Assembly: GCF_033807715.1 (NCBI RefSeq)
Contig: NC_084596.1
Span: 34,682,879 to 34,746,878 of the forward strand
Reading direction: 5' to 3'
Source: Cololabis saira
Taxonomy: Eukaryota; Chordata; Actinopteri; Beloniformes; Belonidae
DNA: 64,000 nt
In this document: positions 54,340 to 64,000 of the stretch, in pieces
Layout of the letters: each line of letters begins with the position of its first letter
Numbering within the stretch: position 1 is the first letter of the stretch
The notes under the pieces: generated by a model
The model's input: only the letters and a program-made list of their open reading frames with translations
The model's database searches: none
What the model was told of the DNA's origin: nothing
Program-made: the position numbers and the translations under genes

Positions 54340-55089
54340 TGAGATAGGACTGTATATAAATCATTTACAGGACATGAGAAGCTCTTGTGTCTTTTTATCC
54401 CTACACACCACACAATACACATTCTGTCCAAGCCCTGAATGTGTCCTACTTATAACCAACATACTTTGGTTCCTACTACACACAACCTCTACAATGACTC
54501 TTCGAGGAGACTGAAATGAATACTGGAACGATTAATTTCCCTTCATGGATTAAAAAGGTATTTTGAATTTAATTTAAAAGGAAAACCTTACTAGGGAGGC
54601 GTCCAGGAGGCATCCTCAATGGCCCCCTCATCTAGCTCCTCTCTGTGCAGAGGTGCAGCAGCTCTATTCTGAGCTCCTCCGGTATGACTGTGCTCGTCCA
54701 CCTCTCTCCAACGGCAGATATCCATTCCATGACACAATCGCTTGGATCACACGCAACCCAGTCATATTCTATTTGCTGAGTCTTGTCCAGCATTAGGCAG
54801 TTATCCAATCAAAGTTGACTTTGTTTTCTGCGTTATTGTGAATGGGAAGGCTCTACTCAGGTCAACTGCACATCAACGTGAATGCCAAAACGGCATGGAG
54901 GAAAAGTTCATTGTTGGGGTTGCAGGTTTTCAGTGTTATATGATCCCTCGCTTCCTGCCTATCAAAACGGTGACCATAGGAATGAAGCTTGAAGGGAGGT
55001 GGCAGAGGTTGTTGGTGCAGATGTAGCTCCACTCGAAGCACCAATACTCTGCATTGTCATCCAAACAAAACACAACTCAAACACCAAGC
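54340..55089. other. Intergenic sequence without a recognised gene
   Basis: An open frame at 54742-55026 (94 aa) resembles no family I can name. 54590-54690 has LINE-like wording. No conserved exon. Confidence 0.35.
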
Positions 55090-55137
55090 AATTATATCGA
55101 CATATATGTCGATATAATTATACGTCAAAGACGTATA
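55090..55137. repeat. 30-bp perfect palindrome followed by a second hairpin
   Basis: 55090-55119 is an exact palindrome centred on CGACATATATGTCG. It is followed at once by TATACGTC-AAA-GACGTATA (55119-55137), an 8-bp stem with 3-base loop. Possibly the edge of the element described next. Confidence 0.85.
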
Positions 55138-55833
55138 AGGTTTTCAAAGTAGGAAAAAAATGAAACAGCAATTAAAATTCCCTAAAATACTTTTTTATGT
55201 TCATTGGAGTGTCACCTATGTCCCTATATTAGTTATTTTCAAGAATAAATCAATAATTCATTTTTATTGTGATTCACATGAATGTACCCTGGTAAAATGT
55301 AATTCAGTATAACGCGAAGTGTTTTTTCAAACAATTACATTTTATGCCCATTTTTTCATAATCACAAGGTTTTATATCCATGCTTAGACTGGCAGAAATA
55401 TAACTAGCCAGAAAAAATGACACTATTTCATTTTTAATAACAAATATTTGGGTACATCATGGGTACAACTCAAAATTTGTTGAAGGTTTTCTACAAAAAC
55501 GTCCTGCCTTGCACTGAAAATAATGTAAAAATCTATGAAAATATCTTTCACTTCATCCTTTGAGATTTGTTTTTGTTTTTCTGAGTCAACAAAACAAAGT
55601 TATTGTATTTTAATATAAAATACTGGTGTGATAGTGAATGACAATATTTTGTTACCCTGAATGACACATCTCACTCCGGCCCACAAATATTGATTAAATG
55701 TGATTTCTTCAGCAATAACAATAATTATCCTATGAACTATTATTAGTAGCAGCATTATTATTTTTTCTTTTAGCTACTTTTGGTTTCATAACATTTTGTA
55801 AAACATAGGATGAGATGTTTAAAATGTGCAGGC

Positions 55834-55861
55834 AGAGAGAGAGAGAAAGAGAGAGAGAGAG
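55834..55861. repeat. (GA)n microsatellite
   Basis: Short GAGAGA run with one AAA interruption. Confidence 0.9.
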
Positions 55862-55973
55862 AAATGACCCATACGCCACACACATAAAGGATATGGGTTT
55901 TACTATGCAATATATTTTAACAGACACATGAGGAACAATTTCATTCACAGGATTTCATAGGACAAAGCATTAA

Positions 55974-56108
55974 TTAATTAATTTCTGGAGTGGAGGAAGA
56001 AAGTGGTTGCTCCAGTGTTTGAGATTGAGGCTCAAGGGATTGCTCTACTTCTGGAATCAAAGACTCAGATGGTTGCTCCAGCTCTGAAGGTGCAGGTTCA
56101 TGTTGTGG
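55974..56108 (-). CDS. Candidate terminal coding exon, Glu/Gln/Pro-rich (unknown protein)
   Basis: After the acceptor TTTTATAG, the minus strand is open for 44 codons to a TAA stop. It has a patterned Q/E/P/S-rich tail: PAPSELEQPSESL, then PEVEQSLEPQSQT, then LEQPLSSSTPEIN. The repeated LEQP-S wording suggests real protein coding rather than chance. The frame needs a phase-0 upstream exon. Confidence 0.35.
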   Translation of the reverse strand, partial: PQHEPAPSELEQPSESLIPEVEQSLEPQSQTLEQPLSSSTPEIN

Positions 56109-56381
56109 CTATAAAATGATAAAAAGTTTAAAAGTTAAATCAACTCCTTCTTCCATTCTCTCTTAAACATTTTTTGTTACTATTTCATTGCTAATGTCAA
56201 TAATAATCACGTTACTAGGATTTGGTCTATGGCAACACTTTATGTTGCATTAAGTTGCATTATTACACAATTATTGCACGATAGTTAACGTTGTAATTAA
56301 CGTAGAATGGTACTGGTAAATTTCTATCCAATGCAAGTTCACAAATGCAATCTATAATTCATAATTAACCTAACCCAAAGC

Positions 56382-56383
<2 letters not shown>

Positions 56384-56436
<53 letters not shown>
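56384..56436. repeat. (TG)n microsatellite
   Basis: About 26 uninterrupted TG units. Confidence 0.97.
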
Positions 56437-56441
<5 letters not shown>

Positions 56442-56612
56442 TATATTAACTGATATAATCCATCAGTCATACCTTAACTGCAGTGCAATAAAATATTAAC
56501 TACAGTGTAATAGTGCCTGAATCTTAATTTTAAGTGTTATCCACCCAGCTTTATATCCCAGTACTGTATATCCTATTCTGTTGCTGACACCATAAAACCA
56601 CGAAAACAATAC

Positions 56613-56710
56613 CTTGCTCTTCTTCTGGCTAGTCTTTCCTCCCTAGCAACTGGATCTGCAGTGATCTTTTGTCTGTGCCGTGCAGCCCTCTCCTGATTAG
56701 ACAATGGCAT
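56613..56710 (-). CDS. Candidate basic coding exon (unknown, transposon-type)
   Basis: Minus strand, preceded by a splice-acceptor-like TATACTGTAG and followed by donor AG|GTATTG. It encodes MPLSNQERAARHRQKITADP followed by VAREERLARRRAR. The MPLSxxERxxRxRxxxxxDPxxRxxxLxRRR layout recalls the N-terminus of repeated fish proteins that I associate with transposons. Its end phase (2) does not match the exon at 55974-56108, so an intermediate exon would be needed. Confidence 0.35.
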
Positions 56711-57674
56711 CTACAGTATAAAGATAATGTCTTGAAATACCTTAAAATGTCATAAAAAATAGTTTAAAACAATACTATTCAGTATCAATACAACAATAAA
56801 ATATGAATTGCATGATAATATGTTGTGAAAACATGGGATAATAAAGCTACTGTCATTCAGCATAACGGGTGACATTGTGGTATAACATGAAACTTTTGTT
56901 GTGCTGAAGGACAAAAAGCGCGACACTGAAGGACAGATTTCATACATAAACATATTTAACAGGCAGTTCCTTGGCCACCTATATAATGTAATGCTCTTAA
57001 CCTGTAAAGATTATCCTTACTTTTCATGTTTAATGTAGGTATTTATAAAACAATAACATTAAAAGTATGTTTTCTGTGTTGTACTGAAGGACATACTTTT
57101 TTGTTCCAAAGGTTACAAGAGGGAGAAAAGGTGAAATCATCAAATATTTCAGAGAGATTTACTCACCTCATCACATTGACAGAGGGTCTTCAAGGGGTCT
57201 TCTTTGTGATGTCACACACTGTCACATGATTACCATCATGTGATATGCCTTAAAATGCCTTTTTACCATTGTTATACTGAATGACATTGATGAAAGGCAA
57301 AAGTCCGGACAAAAGTTATTCAAGTTTTTAAATATTTTTTAGATACAGTATGATGGCCATTATTCTATATATTGTTGCAAACACTAACACAATTATGCCA
57401 TGAGTGTTCTTTTATATTTTTAGGATGAATTTCTACATTTTAAAAACACTTTTGTCATTAGAATTTAAACCCGGACAGTTACACTGAAGGACATTTTGAG
57501 ACTTTAGAGCTCAATAACTTCCTTTATTTAATAGTTAGCAACACAAATATTTCTGGGTCAAAAGAAGGATAAGAGTTGAGTGATTTAATATTACATGTAT
57601 ATATATATTTATCTTTTTATGTTAAATGAATGGCCCTCGGACACCAAATTTACACGTCTTTTCTCGTCTTTGAC

Positions 57675-59618
57675 CCATATACCAATAACACGAAAACAGT
57701 ACATATTTAGTATATTTCTTAAGCTTCATGCCCATTAGCAAGAGGATGCCTCTTGAAAAAAGAAAATGGAATATTTATAAATTAGTTTATGAGGAAAGTA
57801 AGTAGTAGTTTATAATTTTTAAAGTGTAAACATTCCACTGTTTGAGTTCAGAAATATTTTGTATATTTGTAAATCTTTTAATTTAGTGTTACATATTATT
57901 GAAGAGTGATACAATGTTACTGAATAAAATTTTTGGACTTGTGTGTTTCCTTTCATCATGTTTCACTAGTACGGATTATTACGGATAACAAAAAGGGGAG
58001 CAAATAACATGCATTTCATAATTTGAGATGTCATATATTATTGTGCTTCTGCAACTTTGAAACTTTGCTCCCTTGAAGCAAAGTTCTTAAACTCACTCAC
58101 CCCACAATACTTAAGTTATTTAGCTCAACCCTTCAGGTCTTTGTCCCTCCAAAACCTCTCCCAGCTGAACAAAAGAGGCTCTCCGTTGAATGCTATTCTT
58201 GTGAAGATGATCCATACCCAGTTTAGTGGAGGCATTAGTAATAATTGTTGTATTGATTTCAGTTCATTCGTTAATACAGAGGTTTAACGTGATTTGTTAT
58301 TTACTTTGTTGTTCTGTTGTACTTGTTGTTGTTTTCAGATAAAAGCATCCACCAGGCTATCCATTTCAGCCAGCATGTAAAAATAAACTGGTGAAACTGA
58401 AGTCAGGAATCCTGGGTCTAAATGTACACACACCACATAAGATGTACAACTTTCCAACCCGACCCAACTGCTAAATAGTTTTATGTATATATGTATGTAT
58501 AATCTATCAAATGGTGCATGTCCAGCTAATCATATTTAAAAATATAGCTTTATAATGGTGATAATAAAAATAACCCAGCTTAAAAAATAGGCAGGCGCTG
58601 ACCAGCAGAATGTTCATGTGATGATGTCCAACTTGTGTCAACAGTACAACAAACTGTTGTTCCTCTAAAACTCAAAAGCCAAGCAGAAATATTCATGGTT
58701 AGTTACGATATGTAACCTAGTGATTCCAAACTATTTTATTCATTAAGTAGCTTGTTTTTTGTATGTATCCTGGGTCATGTTTTTCAATGGAATTGAAGGT
58801 TTATTATATTCCCCTGAATTCATTTTTTTGAATTTGATTCATAACATCAAAATAGAGTTGAAACCCTGATGCGGCTGAAATATTAAAATGAATGCTTCCA
58901 CCTGACAAAATAGGTGGGAGTGATGCAACTGCAAACTAGAGCTGCAATGAGTAATTGAATAATCGATGACTAATTGATTAACCCCCAACTATTTCAATAA
59001 TTTCATTTTATAGACCAAAATCTGAACAGATTTTTTTAATTTTTATTCACTTTTTGTATCAGTAGCAGCTAAATATCAGCAGAAAAGTTGATTAAAATAA
59101 AGAAAGTATCTTTCTTTCTGGTGTTTATCATTAATTTGCACAAAATTAAAGGAATATTGTGCTAAATTTAGAGTTAATAGCAAAATAGGAGTAATTTGAT
59201 AATTATGTGATTCATAATCTGATTAGTGGATTAGTCGGTCCAATAGTCGGTGACAATGGAGTGAGATGCTCTTTTTTCTACCCAACCATGTCACTGATGA
59301 GGATATTTAATCTACTTAGTTCCTCACGTTTTTATTTTTAGTAACTCTTACTTTCGAGGCCTTTTGTTGACCATTTCAGCAAACAAATTAAAAAAGAAAT
59401 CAACCCTTTTCTTTTTAAAACAGCAGATTTCTGCAGTTTAAACATTTCAATTTTTGTGTATTGTTTTGCAAATAAAATATGGGTTTAAGAGATCTATAAA
59501 TCACTGCAAGCTGTTTTTATAACTCGGTGTGCCAAAGTTATATTAGTTGAGGTTCCAGTTTAGTTTATCAGCAGACACAGTGTTATGTCGTATCATTTAA
59601 TATTACAGATTCAGGTCA
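57675..59618. other. Intergenic, no gene; hAT-like AT-rich repeat at about 58935-59255
   Basis: 58935-59255 begins TAGAGCTGCAATGAGTAATT and contains ATCGATGACTAATTGATTAA, as in a common fish hAT-related repeat; ends uncertain. An open frame at 58057-58287 shows no family resemblance I can name. Confidence 0.4.
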
Positions 59619-59762
59619 AGGCTGATTTATGGTTCCGCGTTACCGCAACGCAGAGCTTACGGCGTAGGGGTACGCGACGACGCGCACCGTATGGAGCGCG
59701 TCGCTGCGTACCCTACGCCGTAGTCTCCGCCGTCGATTTAACGCGGAACCATAATTCAGGCT
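59619..59762. mobile_element. Palindromic Harbinger-like MITE, copy E, TCA target duplication
   Basis: 144 bp; ends AGGCTGATTTATGGTTCCGC and GCGGAACCATAATTCAGGCT. TCA at 59616-59618 and 59763-59765. Its two CTACGCCGTAG-type arms are nearly complete. It lies 145 bp upstream of the candidate coding start at 59907. Confidence 0.9.
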
Positions 59763-59906
59763 TCACACGTGAAGTCCTCTGTTTCGAGCTTTTATTTGGA
59801 CAATTCTCACTTCCGTCTCGGTTTTATTGTGAAGCGCAGTAAAAGAGGACCATAACCGGGTACTTTTGCTCGGGTGGTCTTCATTCCTCAGTGGGTCAAA
59901 TCGGAC

Positions 59907-59959
59907 ATGGCAGGACGAGACCGAGTCGTGCATCTGCTCCGGCTGCTGGAGCGCGCCGC
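59907..59959 (+). CDS. Candidate first coding exon of an unidentified gene (continues beyond the window)
   Basis: ATG in a strong context (GAC ATG G) opens MAGRDRVVHLLRLLERA and ends with two bases of the next codon at a consensus donor GC|GTAAGT (59959/59960). The surrounding 59800-60130 is CpG-rich and repeat-free, like a promoter island, in contrast to the flanking transposons. I do not recognise the protein from 17 residues. No following exon was found before 64000, so the first intron would have to exceed 4 kb. It could instead be a chance ORF in a CpG island. Confidence 0.35.
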
Positions 59960-60131
59960 GTAAGTCTGACCCGCCAACACTCACCCCGGAGCCGCGGTAC
60001 ACCTGCGAGAGTGCAGCAGCGGGACCCCCGAACTCCGCTGGGAAAACTGACCCTTTTAATGTATTCAGGCGAAGGCTCGGTCTGAGAAGGCCCAGAGCTC
60101 GAGAGCTCTGCAGATTCTGCATCAGCGGAGG

Positions 60132-60831
60132 ATGTTTAACAATTCGGCGCATATTTGGCACACGGAAACGTGTTTTATTATTAAGTTAAAGGTGCATTTC
60201 TTCTAAATGTCACCTGTTGACTCCAATCTGAGACAACTTGACAGAGTCCAGATTTAGATCCAAAACTGGATCTCCGTGGTTTTGAAAGCATAAATTAACA
60301 GAGAAAATGCAAGTGCAAGAAAAATGCAGAAAAATGTGCAAGATGATCAAAACCTTCTTAAGATCTGTTGTAAAGCAGATCATCTGAAGTCTCCCTCCTG
60401 AATCACCTGTAACCAGGTTCTACACTTGGTGTCCTTCAGTCGCACACTTTTCTGTCTGTTCCACCCCTTCTCAGATGTTTGAAGTTTAATGTAGCCAAAG
60501 TTAGTTTAACCTTGGATATTCATCCAACATGAATTCAGGATCAATGTCTTTGGAAGATATGTTCAATAGCTTCCACACCACATGACCCCAAACCCAGGGG
60601 CCACATGGTTTTCACAATGAATGCCAGTAAGTTCTAAAACATCTGTTCTTAAACTGACCACAAGAAATTTAATCAAGATCTGTGGTCGTTCTTCCACTCC
60701 AAGTGCTGCATCATCTGTGGTAAGCAAACGTACAGATCAAATCTAGAGACAACTTTATAAGCCTCTCAAAGACTGAGTGAAGGCTATGACACAGGATATT
60801 GTTTTATTTGGTGGGGTTCACATGATTGATA
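60132..60831. other. Intronic or intergenic sequence without recognised features
   Basis: No element ends, coding exons or RNA genes seen. Confidence 0.4.
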
Positions 60832-60839
60832 CTACAATG

Positions 60840-61515
60840 TAGGGGTGTGCAAACAAGGGTACCTCACGATTCGATTCGATTTCGATTATTGGAGCTTCGA
60901 TTCTTCGATTATAACGATTGTCGATTCGATTCGATTATTGGTGCCACGATTCTTCGATTATTGTGATTTTTAATGCTTTTTTCCATACAAGATTGATTTT
61001 CTTTTCATCTGTGGCTACATTTGTAAATAAATAGCCAATCAATTAACTCAGTTCCTCTAACAACACTCATTAAGTAAATGACAAGGTTTTTTGAACATTT
61101 GACATGTATTTTTCAAAGACACAAAATAATGTATTGTATGACTATGTAAACATTTGCTCTTTGACTTACTTAACTTTGACCAGGGAAAGCTGCACTTGCA
61201 TGAGAGCCCCCTCTATTGGCGGAAAACACTGAAAACGGCCAAGCCCTGGATTTAATGAGTTCATTAATTCAAGTAAACAAGATATGTACTTCCATCAAAT
61301 TTATTTAGTGTAAACATATCTGCCATATTTCAAGTGAACAATAAGAAATGTGCATTCTTGAAAATGAAATGATTCAGCAGCTTATTCAGTCTGGAATCTG
61401 GATAGGATAACTTAAAAAAAAATATATATTATTTTTTTTTTTAATTAATCGATTCCAAATCGTCACGTGACGCATCGCGATGCATCGACACATTGATGAA
61501 TTGCACACACCTCTA
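60840..61515. mobile_element. hAT-type non-autonomous transposon (TAGGGGTGTGCAAA family)
   Basis: Ends TAGGGGTGTGCAAA and TTGCACACACCTCTA. Flanks CTACAATG (60832-60839) and GTACAATG (61516-61523) agree at 7 of 8. The left interior has repeated CGATTCGATT / CGATTCTTCGATTAT words, the right interior CGATTCCAAATCGTCACGTG. No transposase. Confidence 0.85.
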
Positions 61516-61734
61516 GTACAATGGCCTGGTTTAGTGAGGTGTTTAAAATGTCTGTCAGAATTGAGGCCTTCTGGTTCGCACACTCTTTCAGCCCCCAGCC
61601 AGCTGTTCCTCAAATATCTCCCTGCAGAATGCAGAAGGAGCACTGGACTGCAATGTCATCCACAGGTTGAAGGTGCTTTTGCAGTATCTTTCCCCTTGTA
61701 AGGTGTGGTGTTGTGTTGCAAGTGCTTATCTCTG

Positions 61735-61810
61735 CTGTAAAGTTGGACATGTTAACATGGAGGGCAACAGACACCAACTCACTATTGGATTCAGATCTAG
61801 TGGTCAGTAG
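61735..61810. repeat. R1 repeat, target of the hAT insertion at 61811
   Basis: TGTAAAGTTGGACATGTTAACATGG and GATCTAGTGGTCAGTAG, continuing after the hAT element at 62530 (AGGAACTGCAG). The R1 copy was therefore present first. Confidence 0.6.
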
Positions 61811-62521
61811 CAGAGCTGGGTAGAGTAGCCAAAAATTGTACTCAAGTAAAAGTACTGTTACTTCAGAATAATATGACTCAAGTAGAAGTAAAAAGTAGTC
61901 ATCCAAATAATTACTTGAGTAAAAGTAAAAAAGTACTTGGTGAAAAAACTACTCAAGTACTGAGTAACGTCTGATTTATTTTTTTTAACACAACCATTCA
62001 AACAGACAAAAGTACAAAATAATCATCTTCAGGAAAATTAAATCAATAAAATAATAAAATTAAAATAAAAAATAGCTTAAATTAAAATAAGCTTAAAATA
62101 AATTCAAGTACTTTAATAAATAAAAAAATTAATTAAACACAAGTAGCACAAAATTTCAAGCCTTTGTACTTTTCTTTTTTAACCAGGCAGAACTAGAACA
62201 AGCCCATGAACTCATAGAAACTCTGTGTGTGTTTTAGTCTGTGTAAATGTGACAAAACATGCAAAAACAAACATTTTTCCCAAAGAATCACTAAGTGATG
62301 TCATGAGATTGACGCGTACGCGAAAGAGATAAAAGAAAAGTAACAAGCTCAACGTAGCCTAAAGTAGCGGAGTAAGAGTAACAGTTTCTTCTTTCACAAA
62401 TCTACTCAAGTAAAAGTAAAAAGTATAGTGATTCAAAACTACTCCTAAAAGTACAAAATTTCACAAAATTCACTCAAGTAAATGTAACGGAGTAAATGTA
62501 ACTCGTTACTACCCACCTCTG
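61811..62521. mobile_element. hAT-type non-autonomous transposon with perfect 8-bp TSD (copy 3)
   Basis: Ends CAGAGCTGGGTAGAGTAG and CTACCCACCTCTG. GTCAGTAG at 61803-61810 and at 62522-62529. AAGTA/TACTT-rich interior as in copies 1 and 2. No coding capacity. Confidence 0.9.
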
Positions 62522-62529
62522 GTCAGTAG

Positions 62530-63417
62530 AGGAACTGCAGTTTTTTTTATATCCATGGAAATTTGAGCATTTGACTTCTCTGACCTGGGTTTGCTTATCA
62601 ACATGAGTGACGTCTCTCCTCCCTTCAGTTATCTTCAGTGCTTTGAAGAGGTCTGTGTCTCAGGGTGCTGAGAACATTTAGTAATAGGTCATGGTTTTAA
62701 AACGTGTCAGCTTTTGTTGGGTTCGTGGAGACACCCCCAAGGGGGTATGGCAGGAACTACCACCGGGAAACAGAATCCGGTGATCCTAACCAGTCCACGT
62801 CCAGAAACCAGAAGATCCAAGAACCAGAGACAAAAAAAATCACTGGGAAACTACAGCTGGATACGAAAAGGCTAGAATGGTGATGATCTGGCAACCGAGA
62901 GATGTGAAGCTGCAGTTTAAAAGCTGATGAGTTCAGGTGAAATCAATCAGTAATCACAGAGCGTGAATTGTGATGAGTTCAAGGGAAACCGAGAAACTGC
63001 GGCCTTGACCCGTGACACATTTTCTTCACCCAGCACCAATAAAAACACCTTCATGGTTCAAAGTACAAGGCTTTTTGTTTGCCATTTGTGCATAAACCAA
63101 CAATCCAGACACATTGGACTTCTAGTGCTGAACTCTCTCAGAGTCATCAGTTTAGAAGAAAATACACTATAATAGAAATATAAAAAAAGGTTTCATTATG
63201 TAAATGGAAATTTAAATACAAGTACTAACAACAGGTGATGGCAAATGTTAAATAACAAGTACAAAAATAGACCGGTTCTGTGTTGTGAAAAGAGAGTAGA
63301 GCTGTATGGGGGTATTGCACTTTTTTTGGGTGGGGGCCTTAAGTCGGGATATTGCTAATTTTTCCGAAATAAAAAAAAAAATGGCACATTGACACACATC
63401 AGTAATGTTTTCTGACA
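62530..63417. other. No gene; LTR- or retroelement-like wording at 62740-63020
   Basis: 62740-63020 (CCACCGGGAAACAGAATCC, GTGATGATCTGGCAACCGAG, CTTGACCCGTGACAC) looks like antisense retroelement leader or LTR, but no TSD or partner was found. Confidence 0.3.
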
Positions 63418-63930
63418 TTAATCTGACAAAGAAGAAGATATTAAAATAGTCTCAGGCTGTATCTGCAGAGTTTGTGTCTGAGCTGGCTGGAGTGAGTCTC
63501 TGATGATTCCTGCCCTTTTCTGACAAACATGGAGTCCATGGAAGGAAGGTTTGTTCCTATGATCCTCTCTGCAGTCTTTATGACTCTGCAGAGCCTTCCT
63601 TCCTGCCTGTGTCGTCACCGCACCAGACAGTGATGCTGTAGGCCTGGATGAGAGGGTGGTGATTAAGACCAACTTTCCAGAGCAGCCTGATGAAATAAAG
63701 CTGTCTCCACCTCGGCCCATTATTATTTCTTTGGTCTTGTCTGTGTTGAGAATGAGGTCATTCTCCTCTTCAGCGACAAGAATGCTGTTCACCAGGATCC
63801 TGTACCCTGCCCGCCCCCTTTGATGAGGCCCAGGATGGTGGTGTCATCAGCGTATTTGATGATGATGGTGTTGTTCTGGGTGAATAGACAGTCATGGGTA
63901 TACAGGGTGAAGAGTTTGGGGCTGGATGGT
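63418..63930 (-). mobile_element. LINE reverse-transcriptase fragment (L2/Maui-like), antisense
   Basis: The minus strand includes, upstream at 63830-63900, a peptide reading TLYTHDCLFTQNNTIIIKYA followed by the ADDTTILG RT catalytic motif, then EEENDLILNTDKTKEIIMG at 63710-63780 and an AGIIRDSLQPAQTQTLQIQP tail. Frame breaks are present. The copy is a 3' RT fragment. Confidence 0.75.
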
Positions 63931-64000
63931 GTTGAAGGCAGAGTTATTATCGTTCACGAAAACGAACAAAATAACGAAAACTAAAATTGAAAAAACAATT

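Larger units (their letters stand above)
55124..57674 (-). mobile_element. Candidate uncharacterised DNA element with a 16-bp motif array and minus-strand exons
   Basis: At least eight copies of TGTC(A/C)TTCAGNNNAAC lie between 55298 and 57493: + strand at 55298 (one mismatch) and 56851; minus strand at 55651-55666, 56898-56913, 56920-56935, 57078-57093, 57271-57286 and 57478-57493, with a weaker one at 55628. GTCAAAGACG at 55124-55133 and its inverse CGTCTTTGAC at 57665-57674 may mark the ends. Coding-like minus-strand exons lie at 56613-56710 and 55974-56108. Element limits and class are inference. Confidence 0.35.

Noticed and set aside
54742..55026. 94-aa open frame as a gene
   Set aside because: No recognisable motif or splice context; treated as chance or very old repeat.
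56613..56710. Direct splicing of the basic exon to the Q/E/P-rich exon at 56108
   Set aside because: Exon phases do not agree (2 against 0), so a single two-exon protein cannot be claimed.

Overview
This window is vertebrate nuclear DNA, almost certainly from a teleost fish. It has intron-split genes with GT-AG junctions, proteins that read as vertebrate families, a CpG-poor background, and very many fish-type transposons. Four protein-coding loci can be supported and all run on the + strand.

Layout: (1) 525-11873, the 3' two thirds of an SLC4 anion exchanger (AE1/AE2 group), 12 exons with the 5' end outside the window. (2) 21009-25787, a complete four-exon cysteine-string protein gene (dnajc5g type, 197 aa). 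(3) 30590-49048, a complete nine-exon MuRF-type TRIM E3 ligase gene (431 aa) with a 23-nt microexon. (4) 59907-59959, a CpG-rich candidate first coding exon of an unidentified gene that would continue beyond the window. The pairing of a DNAJC5G-type gene with a MuRF-type TRIM matches the human DNAJC5G-TRIM54 neighbourhood as I remember it. The genes are functionally unrelated: plasma-membrane Cl-/HCO3- exchange, synaptic/secretory chaperone, and sarcomere-associated ubiquitin ligase.

Most of the rest is transposon sequence, often nested. I delimited several elements to the base by target-site duplications (TSDs): hAT-type elements with 8-bp TSDs (9188-9899, 27046-28563, 28720-29747, 42370-42845, 60840-61515, 61811-62521), a palindromic PIF/Harbinger-like MITE family with 3-bp TSDs (29231-29372, 33409-33807, 59619-59762, plus older copies), a Tc1/mariner-type hairpin MITE with TA TSDs (10598-10961), a tRNA-type SINE with a 17-bp TSD (45088-45278), and a solo LTR with a 5-bp TSD (41058-41288). 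There are also decayed RTE-type and L2/Maui-like LINEs, Tc1 transposase remains, and a broken minus-strand Ty3/gypsy element (about 50.75-54.33 kb).

The most unusual structures are: an internally deleted DNA transposon in dnajc5g intron 3 that keeps the inward-facing first exons of two genes, one with a THAP domain; a Harbinger-type element carrying only an intact Myb/SANT-like ORF; a 2.5-kb segment near 55-57.7 kb with at least eight copies of a 16-bp motif in both orientations plus coding-like minus-strand exons; a decayed partial copy of the dnajc5g first coding exon just upstream of that gene; and a P4-ATPase-like exon fragment in a TRIM intron.
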